From positions 1-41,074 of the forward strand of contig CADBFP010000015.1 in the NCBI GenBank assembly GCA_902793995.1: 41,074 nt of DNA, written 5' to 3'. The notes under the pieces were generated by a model. That model did not search any database. It had not been told where the DNA came from and worked only from the letters and a program-made list of their open reading frames with translations. Origin of the DNA: an uncultured Lachnospiraceae bacterium (lineage in GTDB: Bacteria > Bacillota > Clostridia > Lachnospirales > Lachnospiraceae). Made by a program: the position numbers and the translations under genes. Of this stretch, positions 33,192 to 40,247 are shown piece by piece; within the stretch, counting starts at the first letter, position 1; each line of letters begins with the position of its first letter.

Positions 33192-33701
33192 ATCGCAAAC
33201 GAATTATTAATCAATGATCAGATCAAGGAAAAGGAATTGCGCCTGATCGGCAGCCATGGCCAGCAGATTGGCATTGTCAGTCTGTCTGATGCTTTACGGC
33301 AGGCAGAAGAGGAGGAACTGGATCTGGTGCTGATTGCACCCCAGGCCAAGCCCCCCGTGGCCAAGATCATCGATTACAGTAAGTATCGCTACGAAATGGC
33401 CCGGAAGGAAAAGGAAGCCAAGAAGAAGCAGAAATTTGTGGAGCTGAAGGAAGTTCGTCTGTCTCCCAATATAGACGACAACGACCTGAAGACCAAAGCT
33501 TCTGCAGCCCGCCGTTTTTTGGAAAAGGGCAATAAAGTCAAGGTTACGCTTAGATTCCGCGGCCGTGAGATGAGCCACATAAATGAAACCCGCCGTGTGC
33601 TGGACAATTTTGTGGCGCAGCTGGACGATATTGCGGTGGTGGACAAGCCTTCGAAAATGGAGGGCAGAAGCCTGGTAGTAATCTTAAACGCAAAAAAGTG
33701 A
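33192..33701 (+). CDS. infC: Translation initiation factor IF-3, AUC start
   Basis: The 169-aa factor keeps ribosomal subunits apart and checks the start codon. The family N-terminus ANELLINDQIKEKELRLIG begins directly after ATC at 33192-33194, which follows GGAGGT at 6 nt. No ATG or GTG with a ribosome binding site exists; an in-frame ATG at 33144 lies in the leader terminator. Rare start codons of the AUU/AUC class are a known trait of infC and allow IF-3 to repress its own translation. The N-domain, linker (KEAKKKQKFVELKEVRLSPNI) and C-domain (VTLRFRGREMSH) are complete. rpmI and rplT follow in the usual order. Confidence 0.96.
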   Translation: MANELLINDQIKEKELRLIGSHGQQIGIVSLSDALRQAEEEELDLVLIAPQAKPPVAKIIDYSKYRYEMARKEKEAKKKQKFVELKEVRLSPNIDDNDLKTKASAARRFLEKGNKVKVTLRFRGREMSHINETRRVLDNFVAQLDDIAVVDKPSKMEGRSLVVILNAKK

Positions 33702-33725
33702 TAACAATTTAGGAGGACATAGAAA

Positions 33726-33920
33726 ATGCCGAAACTTAAAACCAAGAGAGCAGCTGCCAAGCGCTTTCACAAAACCGGTACCGGCCAGTTAAAAAGAATG
33801 AAGGCTTACAAGAGCCATATTTTAACAAAGAAGTCGACCAAGCGCAAGAGAAATCTTCGGAAAGCCACCATTACCGATCCCAGCAACGCGAAGGTAATGC
33901 AGCGCATTCTGCCCTACTAA
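33726..33920 (+). CDS. rpmI: Ribosomal protein bL35
   Basis: The 64-aa basic protein of the large subunit is complete, with the family sequence [19 protein letters not shown] at the start and [16 protein letters not shown] in the middle. AGGAGG lies about 10 nt before the ATG. It is the second gene of the infC operon, 24 bp after infC, and is cotranscribed with rplT. Confidence 0.97.
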   Translation: MPKLKTKRAAAKRFHKTGTGQLKRMKAYKSHILTKKSTKRKRNLRKATITDPSNAKVMQRILPY

Positions 33921-33938
33921 AGAAGGAGGTCGAGTAAG

Positions 33939-34295
33939 ATGGCAAGAATTAAAGGGGGCCTGGGGGCCCGTAAGAGACATAACAGAGTATTAAAGCTGGC
34001 CAAGGGTTACCGCGGCGCCCGGAGCAAACAGTACCGGATTGCCAAGCAGACGGTGATGAAGGCCTTAAGCACCGCCTATGCCGGCCGGAAGCAGAAGAAG
34101 CGTCAGTACCGCTCTCTGTGGATTGCCCGTATCAATGCGGCGGCCCGTCTGAACGGTCTGTCTTACAGCCGTCTGATGCACGGTTTGAAGCTGGCTGAAG
34201 TGGAACTGAACCGTAAGGTACTGGCGGATATGGCTGTGAATGATGCCGAGGGCTTTGCCGAACTGGCAGAACTGGCCAAGGCCAAGCTGGCGTAA
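33939..34295 (+). CDS. rplT: Ribosomal protein bL20
   Basis: The 118-aa protein is needed for early assembly of the large subunit and represses its own operon in Firmicutes. Family features are complete: [29 protein letters not shown] at the N-terminus and [24 protein letters not shown] in the globular part. AAGGAGG lies 8 nt before the ATG, 18 bp after rpmI. It is the last gene of the operon; two hairpins without T runs follow. Confidence 0.97.
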   Translation: MARIKGGLGARKRHNRVLKLAKGYRGARSKQYRIAKQTVMKALSTAYAGRKQKKRQYRSLWIARINAAARLNGLSYSRLMHGLKLAEVELNRKVLADMAVNDAEGFAELAELAKAKLA

Positions 34296-34306
34296 GAGAG
34301 TTTGCG

Positions 34307-34423
34307 GGTGAGGGCGGTTATCTGCCGCCCTCCTTGCCCTCTCCCGGATGCGGGAGAGGGTGGTACGGTCCCTGGGCACGGTCCCTGAGCTTGTTGAAGG
34401 GCTTGTCGAAGGGTGTCGAAGGG
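34307..34423. repeat. Cluster of dispersed repeats after rplT
   Basis: Three elements lie side by side: a hairpin GAGGGCGG/CCGCCCTC (34310-34332), a perfect 9-bp hairpin CCCTCTCCC (34337-34345) and GGGAGAGGG (34352-34360), and TTGTCGAAGGG-type units (34380-34423) of the family found in the intron-borne gene at 12687-12911. The hairpins may also end the infC operon transcript, though no T run follows them. Confidence 0.7.
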
Positions 34424-34481
34424 CCGTGTCGGGTGAGGGCGACTCGTTGAAACCTCCCCCTCACATTTTTAAAAACACATA

Positions 34482-34510
34482 TTGACAGCCGCTTCAACTT
34501 GTGTTAATCT
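34482..34510 (+). promoter_or_regulatory. Promoter of tRNA-Pro
   Basis: TTGACA (34482-34487) and TAATCT (34505-34510) are separated by 17 nt, ending 10 nt before the tRNA. Confidence 0.8.
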
Positions 34511-34520
34511 GTAGTTGCTT

Positions 34521-34594
34521 CGGAGCGTGGCTCAGTTTGGTAGAGCGTCCGGTTAGGGACCGGGAGGTCGCAGGTTCGAATCCTGTCGCCCCGA
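34521..34594 (+). tRNA. tRNA-Pro (AGG)
   Basis: The anticodon loop TTAGGGA is closed by TCCGG/CCGGG and carries AGG with G at position 37, as expected for proline. Acceptor arms CGGAGCG (34521-34527) and CGCCCCG (34587-34593) pair except at position 4-69, which is an A-C mismatch. The other arms are regular. The discriminator is A594 of the 34-kb block (34594). Confidence 0.9.
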
Positions 34595-34596
34595 CT

Positions 34597-34622
34597 ATCC
34601 TGCCTCTGGTAGGATTTTTTTA
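34597..34622 (+). terminator. Terminator after tRNA-Pro
   Basis: Stem ATCCTGCC (34597-34604) and GGTAGGAT (34608-34615) with loop TCT is followed by a T run. Confidence 0.85.
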
Positions 34623-34639
34623 TAGGACTTCGGTTCTAT

Positions 34640-34713
34640 GTGCCTGTAGCTCAGCAGGATAGAGCAACGGCCTTCTAAGCCGTGTGTCGGGGGTTCGAAT
34701 CCCTCCAGGCACG
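34640..34713 (+). tRNA. tRNA-Arg (TCT)
   Basis: Acceptor arms GTGCCTG (34640-34646) and CAGGCAC (34706-34712) pair perfectly, with discriminator G34713. Anticodon TCT (34674-34676) is in loop CTTCTAA. Its last 17 bases are repeated at 34804-34820. Confidence 0.95.
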
Positions 34714-34719
34714 TGATTT

Positions 34720-34744
34720 GCCTCCTTTCGGAGGCCTTTTTTTT
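34720..34744 (+). terminator. Terminator after tRNA-Arg
   Basis: Stem GCCTCC (34720-34725) and GGAGGC (34730-34735) with loop TTTC is followed by eight T residues. Confidence 0.92.
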
Positions 34745-34803
34745 CGGAGGGATTCTCACCTAAGGGTCCCCCCTTCGGGGACTAGCCGCCTGCGGCGGCG
34801 TCG

Positions 34804-34820
34804 GAATCCCTCCAGGCACG
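34804..34820 (+). repeat. Duplicated 3' end of tRNA-Arg (attachment-site-like)
   Basis: GAATCCCTCCAGGCACG is identical to the 3' end of tRNA-Arg at 34697-34713. Between the copies lies a CCCC...GGGGACTAG repeat. An 11-bp direct repeat GGATTCTCACC also occurs at 34750-34760 and 34861-34871. Duplication of a tRNA 3' end is the usual scar of an integrated element. No integrase gene is seen, and I find no further copy up to the window end. Confidence 0.75.
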
Positions 34821-34887
34821 CACTCAAGCTCCTAAGAAGGGGCTCTTGTTATTTCTGGATGGATTCTCACCATTTTCCATGTAACTG

Positions 34888-34950
34888 TTGACAGCGGCAT
34901 TGTTATTAAGTATAATGCTGCTAAATCAGGATTTAGTAAATTACGATTTA
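34888..34950 (+). promoter_or_regulatory. Consensus promoter with ATTTAG repeats before the ATPase gene
   Basis: TTGACA (34888-34893) and TATAAT (34911-34916) are both exact consensus with a 17-nt spacer. Just downstream, CTAAAT (34921-34926) pairs with ATTTAG (34931-34936), and a further ATTTAG follows at 34946-34951. These could be a repressor site at the transcription start. Confidence 0.85.
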
Positions 34951-34971
34951 GTGTTTGCGGGAGGCGATTGT

Positions 34972-36423
34972 ATGTTTATTGGACGCGAGGCAGAACTTGC
35001 ATTTTTAGAGAGTCGCTATCAGGCAGAGGGCGGTCAGCTCATTGTTCTTTACGGAAGGCGGCGTGTAGGCAAAACTGAAACATTGAAGCAATTTTGCAAA
35101 AATAAACCCCATGTATTCTTTGCTTGTCGTGAGTGCACAGACAAGTTGCAGCTGAAAATCTTTTCTGAGAAGCTGTTAAAAGAAGATATTCCTGCCAAAA
35201 AGTATGTCAGCGAGTTTGCCGACTGGGATCAGGCGCTTCGTTCTATTTTGGAACTCCCCTATGGCGAGGCCAAAAAGCTTCTCGTCATAGATGAGTTTCC
35301 TTACATGTGCAAAAATAATGCGAGCATACCTTCCATTCTGCAAAATCTTTGGGATGAGGTCTTAAAGGACGAGAATATTATGATTATCCTCTGTGGCAGT
35401 GCTATGAGTTTCATTGAAAAGGAACTGCTTGCGGAGAAAAATCCTTTGTATGGCAGAGCCACCGGTATTTATAAAATGACTGAAATGAGCTTTTATGATG
35501 CCGCCGCGTTTTTCCCTGACTATTCTGATCGGGACAAGGTACTTGCCTATGCTGTTCTCGGCGGTATTCCGCACTATTTGCGTCAGTTTAGTCCGGGGCT
35601 CTCTCTTAAGGATAATATCAAGCAGAATATTTTGACAAAAGGTTGTGCTTTATATAGCGAAGTTGATTTTCTGCTCAGGCAGGAACTTCGGGAAACACCA
35701 ATCTACAATTCTCTGATTGAAGCCGTGGCGCTGGGAAACACGAGACTGAATGACATCAGCCAAAAATCTCTTTTGGACGATACGGCAAAGACAAGCACGT
35801 ATCTTCGCAATCTGATCCAGCTCGGTATCATAGAACGAGAGTTTTCGGTCGAAGCAGGAACCAAGGAGAGGGCAAATGCAAACAGAGGCAGCTACAGGCT
35901 GACGGATAATTTCTTCCGCTTTTGGTATGCCTTTGCCTTCACAAACTATTCGGATCTGGAAGCGGGTGATGTGGACGGCGTATATGCTTATGCAATTGAG
36001 CCGCTGCTTCACGAGTATGCGGCGTTTGCCTTTGAGGACATTTGCCGCCAATTTGTTCAGAAGCTTCAAAAGGAAAATGCGTTGCCGTTTCGCTATGCCA
36101 AAATGGGAAGATGGATAGGAAAAACAACCGTGCGGGATGCAGATATGCCGAATGGGACGAGGATTGCAGAAACCGAAATCGATATTGTGGCGGTATCTTC
36201 CGGCTTGAAAGAATACCTGGTAGGCGAGTGCAAGTTCAAGGGAAAGCCATTCAGCTATGGCGAATACCTGGATACTGCCTGCAAACTTGCCCCGCAGAAG
36301 GAAAAGGCGGCTTTCTATTATGCCCTCTTTTCAGAATCGGGTTTTGATAAGAAGATTCAAGCGGAGGCTGCAGAAAACGACCATCTGCTGCTGTATTCCC
36401 TTGCAGAGATTGTGGGGAAATAA
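34972..36423 (+). CDS. DUF234-type AAA ATPase with C-terminal nuclease-like domain
   Basis: The 483-aa protein has the N-terminus FIGREAELAFLESRY, Walker A YGRRRVGKTE (about 28-36) and Walker B KLLVIDEFPYM (about 102). A winged-helix region (LNDISQKSLLDDTAKTSTYLRNLIQLGII) follows, then the DUF234 C-terminal domain. That domain contains ETEIDIVAVSSGLKEYLVGECKFKG, an acidic D...E-x-K arrangement like PD-(D/E)XK nucleases. The family is common as orphan genes in bacteria and archaea; its role is not established. The start at 34972 follows GGGAGG at 7 nt. It has an exact consensus promoter. It is the first gene after the duplicated tRNA-Arg end, so it probably arrived by transfer. Confidence 0.85.
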   Translation: MFIGREAELAFLESRYQAEGGQLIVLYGRRRVGKTETLKQFCKNKPHVFFACRECTDKLQLKIFSEKLLKEDIPAKKYVSEFADWDQALRSILELPYGEAKKLLVIDEFPYMCKNNASIPSILQNLWDEVLKDENIMIILCGSAMSFIEKELLAEKNPLYGRATGIYKMTEMSFYDAAAFFPDYSDRDKVLAYAVLGGIPHYLRQFSPGLSLKDNIKQNILTKGCALYSEVDFLLRQELRETPIYNSLIEAVALGNTRLNDISQKSLLDDTAKTSTYLRNLIQLGIIEREFSVEAGTKERANANRGSYRLTDNFFRFWYAFAFTNYSDLEAGDVDGVYAYAIEPLLHEYAAFAFEDICRQFVQKLQKENALPFRYAKMGRWIGKTTVRDADMPNGTRIAETEIDIVAVSSGLKEYLVGECKFKGKPFSYGEYLDTACKLAPQKEKAAFYYALFSESGFDKKIQAEAAENDHLLLYSLAEIVGK

Positions 36424-36489
36424 TATAATGAGATAGATTCGATGCGGTTAGATTTTACGGGGCAATCATAAAAGGATGAGGGCAATTAT

Positions 36490-38304
36490 ATGGACAACAT
36501 TGATAAGTATTCCGTTTCACAGTATTCCATAAAGTCTTTATTGGGGTATATCGAGGGGGGGGATATTGCTATTCCAGAGATTCAGCGACCATTCGTGTGG
36601 AGCGCTGCTCAGGTCAGAGACTTAATAGACTCACTTTATAATGGTTATCCCACCGGTTATTTGATTATTTGGCAAAATCCGGATGTTAAGCTGAAGAATG
36701 GTGAATCGGCTGTTGGTAAGAAAATCTTAATTGATGGACAGCAGCGTATCACAGCAATTATGACTGCAATTGCTGGCGTAAAGATTCTAACTGAGAATTA
36801 CACAGAAAAGTGTATTCGTATTGCATTTAATCCCATAGCACAGCCTGGGGAGGAACGATTTGCTGTTACGACACCTGCACATGAGAAGAGTTCTTTCTGG
36901 ATCCCGGATATATCCGAGGTGTTCAAACCGGGGTTTCAAAGCTGGGTTTTTATGCCAAAATATATGGAAGCCAATCCTGATGCTGACACGAATATGGTTG
37001 GAAGCGCACTGCAGCGTCTTTCTTCTATAACGGCATGTCAAATTGGAACGATTGTATTAGATCCATCTCTTGATATTTCAGAGGTTACAGAGATTTTTGT
37101 TCGCATTAACTCACAGGGAAAACGCTTGAATGAATCTGATTTTGCCATGTCTAAAATAGCTGCTGATAAGGAGCATGGCGGCAATACTCTTCGGAAAGCC
37201 ATTGACTATTTCTGTCATCTGGCTGTTGATCCAGCATTTTATGGTAAGCTTATAACAACCGATAAGAAATTCATGCAGTCGGTGTACGCACCAAAACTTA
37301 CCTGGTTACAGAATGATTATGATGACATATATGATCCTGATTATAATGACATGCTGCGCGTATCATTTATGCACATGTTTACCAGGGGACGTCTTGGTCA
37401 ATTGGTAAGCTTATTATCAGGGCGTGATTTTGAAACGCGCACCTATACTGAAGAAATTGAGGCGGATAGTTTTGATAAGCTTAGTGAAGGTGTCTTGAAC
37501 TTCATGAACGAGTATAACTTCAAGAACTTCGTACTTGCTATCCGATCAGCTGGTTTTATCTCTCCTAAACTGCTCCGTTCAAAGATGACACTGGATTTCT
37601 GCTACACTCTATTTCTCATACTACAAAAGTCGGACGAGGTGGCGAAAACAGATATTAAACATTACGTTCAGAAATGGTTTGTGTTTTCAACCTTAACCAG
37701 TCGATATGTGGGTTCTCCTGAAACCCAAATGGACCGTGACCTAAGGGATATTGCCGCAAAAGGTTTTGTTCCGTTCTTGAAGGAAGCCGAGGAGGCCTAC
37801 CTTTCAGATGCTTTCTGGAGCGTCCGATTGGTTCAGTCTCTTGAAACATCATCAATATCCAGCCCGTATTACAATACATATGTTGCTGCGCAGCTTTTCC
37901 TAGGAGATCGATCGCTTCTTTCTAACAGTTCGAGAGTATATGACCTGGTGGCGGTCACTGGTGATGTTCACCACATTTTCCCGAAGAAATATCTCCAGGA
38001 CAATGGTTATAATGACAAAAACCTTTATAACCAAGTCGCCAACTATGCATATTTAGATACAGGCGTGAATATCTCTGTCGGCAAGAAAGAGCCGAAGGAG
38101 TATTTCTCTGAGGCGTTAGCTGGATGCAGTGGTACGCAAACGGTCGGAACCATTACGGATGAAAAGGAGTTTTGGAGCAACTTGGATGTGAACTGCATTC
38201 CACGCGGAGTCATCAATATGACCTATACAGATTATACGGTATTCTTAAAACAGCGACGCATAATGATGGCTCAGAAGATTCGCAAGTACTATGAGACTTT
38301 GTAA
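36490..38304 (+). CDS. DUF262 and DUF1524 (GmrSD-like) protein
   Basis: The 604-aa protein combines an N-terminal DUF262 domain with a C-terminal DUF1524 HNH-type nuclease domain. DUF262 shows a ParB-like IPEIQRPFVW (about 28-40), the nucleotide-related YPTGYLIIW and DGQQRITAIM (about 83-92). DUF1524 shows VHHIFPKKYLQDNGY (about 493-507) and NQVANYAYLD. This layout matches GmrSD/BrxU-type type IV restriction enzymes, which cut phage DNA carrying modified bases in a nucleotide-dependent way. The substrate here is unknown. The gene lies 66 bp after the ATPase and 22 bp before the zinc-ribbon nuclease, so the three may be cotranscribed. AAGGATGAGGG precedes the ATG loosely. Confidence 0.87.
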   Translation: MDNIDKYSVSQYSIKSLLGYIEGGDIAIPEIQRPFVWSAAQVRDLIDSLYNGYPTGYLIIWQNPDVKLKNGESAVGKKILIDGQQRITAIMTAIAGVKILTENYTEKCIRIAFNPIAQPGEERFAVTTPAHEKSSFWIPDISEVFKPGFQSWVFMPKYMEANPDADTNMVGSALQRLSSITACQIGTIVLDPSLDISEVTEIFVRINSQGKRLNESDFAMSKIAADKEHGGNTLRKAIDYFCHLAVDPAFYGKLITTDKKFMQSVYAPKLTWLQNDYDDIYDPDYNDMLRVSFMHMFTRGRLGQLVSLLSGRDFETRTYTEEIEADSFDKLSEGVLNFMNEYNFKNFVLAIRSAGFISPKLLRSKMTLDFCYTLFLILQKSDEVAKTDIKHYVQKWFVFSTLTSRYVGSPETQMDRDLRDIAAKGFVPFLKEAEEAYLSDAFWSVRLVQSLETSSISSPYYNTYVAAQLFLGDRSLLSNSSRVYDLVAVTGDVHHIFPKKYLQDNGYNDKNLYNQVANYAYLDTGVNISVGKKEPKEYFSEALAGCSGTQTVGTITDEKEFWSNLDVNCIPRGVINMTYTDYTVFLKQRRIMMAQKIRKYYETL

Positions 38305-38326
38305 GCAATAATGGTGGAGTATTAGC

Positions 38327-40015
38327 ATGAAATTCAAGGATTATTCCCCCTCTATAGCAAGAGAGTGGGATTATAAAAAGAATGGCCAGCTAAACCCTGA
38401 TACTATTGGTCACGGAAGCACAAAGAAAGTATTCTGGATTTGTCCTGAGGGGCACTCTTATCAGGCAAGAATAGACCATCGGACCATCATGCACTCTGGA
38501 TGTCCTTACTGTGCAGGAAAGCTTCCTATTGTTGGGCAGAATGATTTAGCGACGCTATATCCGGATATTGCAAAAGAATGGGATTATGAAAAAAATACTG
38601 ATTGTCCAGACAATTATCTGCCCCAATCAAACAAATTGGTTAGCTGGAAGTGTCCATATTGTGAATTGCCCTATAAAAAGCGAATTGACGCAAGAGTACG
38701 AAACCGAGTTGGTTGTCCCAACTGTGCGAAGGAAAAAGGAACATCATTCCAGGAGCAAAGCTTTTTATTCTACCTATCAAGGGTTGCAAAAGCAGAAGGA
38801 AGAAACCGGGATTATGGATGTGAAATAGATATTTATCTTCCTGAACTGATGGTGGGGATTGAATACAACGGGAAGTATTATCATAAGAGCCAGAAGATAA
38901 AGGATCAGCAAAAGCAAGAATTGCTAAAAAAACAGGGTGTCCGTTTAATCAGCATAGTGGAAGATGAGAAAAATCATTGCGAAGGGGATGTAATAGAACT
39001 AAAATGCAGCGATACTTTTCGGATGGATGATCCGGATTTGGAGTGGGGCATTAGAACCGTTTTTGATATGCTCGGATTAGTTTGTCCTTCTATCAACGTT
39101 AAGAGAGATCAAATTGCTATTAAGGAACAATACATAATTAGCAGGAAGGAAAACAGTTTTGCCAAGCGATATCCGGAACTTGCGAATGAATGGAATACTG
39201 AGAAAAATGGAAAGCTAAGACCGGAGAACTTTACATGTGGTAGCAGTCATAGAGCGTTCTTTAATTGTCCTGTTTGTAAGACTGTTTATCCTCAGAAAAT
39301 AGCCAATAGAACTAGAGGAATGGGATGCCCTGTGTGTGCGGGCAAACAAGTGAAAAAAGGGTATAATGATCTTCTAACTAAGTACCCGGAGGTGGCTAGG
39401 CAATGGGGCAGTAGAAACCTTTTGGCTCCAGATGAATGCTTGCCAGGATCGGATAGAAAAGTTTGGTGGCAATGCGACAAATGCGGCCAAGAGTGGCAGG
39501 CAACTATATCGAGTCGAACTTTACAAAAAGTTGGTTGCCCGGTGTGTGCCGGTAAGGTGGTATTGGAGGGATATAATGATTTTGCCACTTTATTTCCGTT
39601 GCTGGCTAAAGAGTGGAATACAGAAAAGAACGGAGAATTAATGCCCGAGGCATTTACAGCGGGAAGTAATAAAGTTGTGCAATGGAAGTGTCCAAAGTGT
39701 GGAAAAGAGTGGCCTGCAGCAATTGCTTCCAGAATAAGAGGACGGGGATGTCCAGAATGTGGAATAAAGAATCGTACTCAAACGGCACAGTTGACACGAT
39801 TAAAAACTCGGGGATCATTGGCAGATCATAGACCTGATTTGGCCAAAGAGTGGGATTGGGAAGAGAATGGTTCATTATCGCCTTCGGATGTTACTGTAGG
39901 GTCAAAGGAAAAAGTGGGCTGGATTTGTTCCAAGGGGCATAAGTGGAAAGCAGTAGTTTATTCAAGAAAAAAGAATGGCTGTCCTGAATGTGCGAAGGAA
40001 AGAAGGAAAACATAA
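38327..40015 (+). CDS. Six zinc-ribbon repeats with an embedded PD-(D/E)XK-like nuclease
   Basis: The 562-aa protein has six repeats of about 65 aa of the DUF4379-like type (YPxLAxEWxxEKNGxLxP...W.C..C...W...I..R....GCP.CAGK). Two precede and four follow a nuclease-like insert at about residues 140-250. The insert contains EIDIYLPELMVGIEYNGKYYH and ends VRLISIVED, the pattern of Vsr/MutH-like endonucleases with an E-D-ExxxK-type core. Each repeat has two Cys pairs; the first and last use C-x2-GH for one pair. The ribbons probably bind DNA and place the nuclease. GGTGGAG lies about 7 nt before the ATG, 22 bp after the GmrSD-like gene. A role in phage defence together with that protein is my inference. 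Confidence 0.83.
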   Translation: MKFKDYSPSIAREWDYKKNGQLNPDTIGHGSTKKVFWICPEGHSYQARIDHRTIMHSGCPYCAGKLPIVGQNDLATLYPDIAKEWDYEKNTDCPDNYLPQSNKLVSWKCPYCELPYKKRIDARVRNRVGCPNCAKEKGTSFQEQSFLFYLSRVAKAEGRNRDYGCEIDIYLPELMVGIEYNGKYYHKSQKIKDQQKQELLKKQGVRLISIVEDEKNHCEGDVIELKCSDTFRMDDPDLEWGIRTVFDMLGLVCPSINVKRDQIAIKEQYIISRKENSFAKRYPELANEWNTEKNGKLRPENFTCGSSHRAFFNCPVCKTVYPQKIANRTRGMGCPVCAGKQVKKGYNDLLTKYPEVARQWGSRNLLAPDECLPGSDRKVWWQCDKCGQEWQATISSRTLQKVGCPVCAGKVVLEGYNDFATLFPLLAKEWNTEKNGELMPEAFTAGSNKVVQWKCPKCGKEWPAAIASRIRGRGCPECGIKNRTQTAQLTRLKTRGSLADHRPDLAKEWDWEENGSLSPSDVTVGSKEKVGWICSKGHKWKAVVYSRKKNGCPECAKERRKT

Positions 40016-40017
40016 CC

Positions 40018-40229
40018 ATGGCTCTTACCAAAACCGACTTCATGCGGGGAATGCAATGCCCGAAAATGCTTTGGCTGGACAAGCATAAACCCGGCCTGAA
40101 GTTCAGACCGCCGGGGTTCAGGAATGCCTGGATATGCGAGCAATGACTTTGGGGAAAGGGATAGAAGGCCCGGGGGAAGTAAAAGCCGGGTACAGGGAGA
40201 TGGTGGACAAGGCAAATGAAGGGCTGTAG
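40018..40229 (+). pseudogene. Remnant of a DUF2779 (RecB/Cas4-like nuclease) gene
   Basis: The N-terminus MALTKTDFMRGMQCPKMLWLDKHKPGLK is typical of DUF2779 proteins, which are normally several hundred residues long. The frame stops after 42 codons (about 40146). In another frame (GYASNDFG) there is a trace of the next conserved segment, and a third piece (EVKAGYREMVDKANEGL, stop at 40229) matches the spacing of a later part. The gene is therefore frameshifted and mostly deleted. It starts 2 bp after the zinc-ribbon nuclease gene. Confidence 0.75.
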
Positions 40230-40247
40230 AGAGAAGGTGTTAATAAA

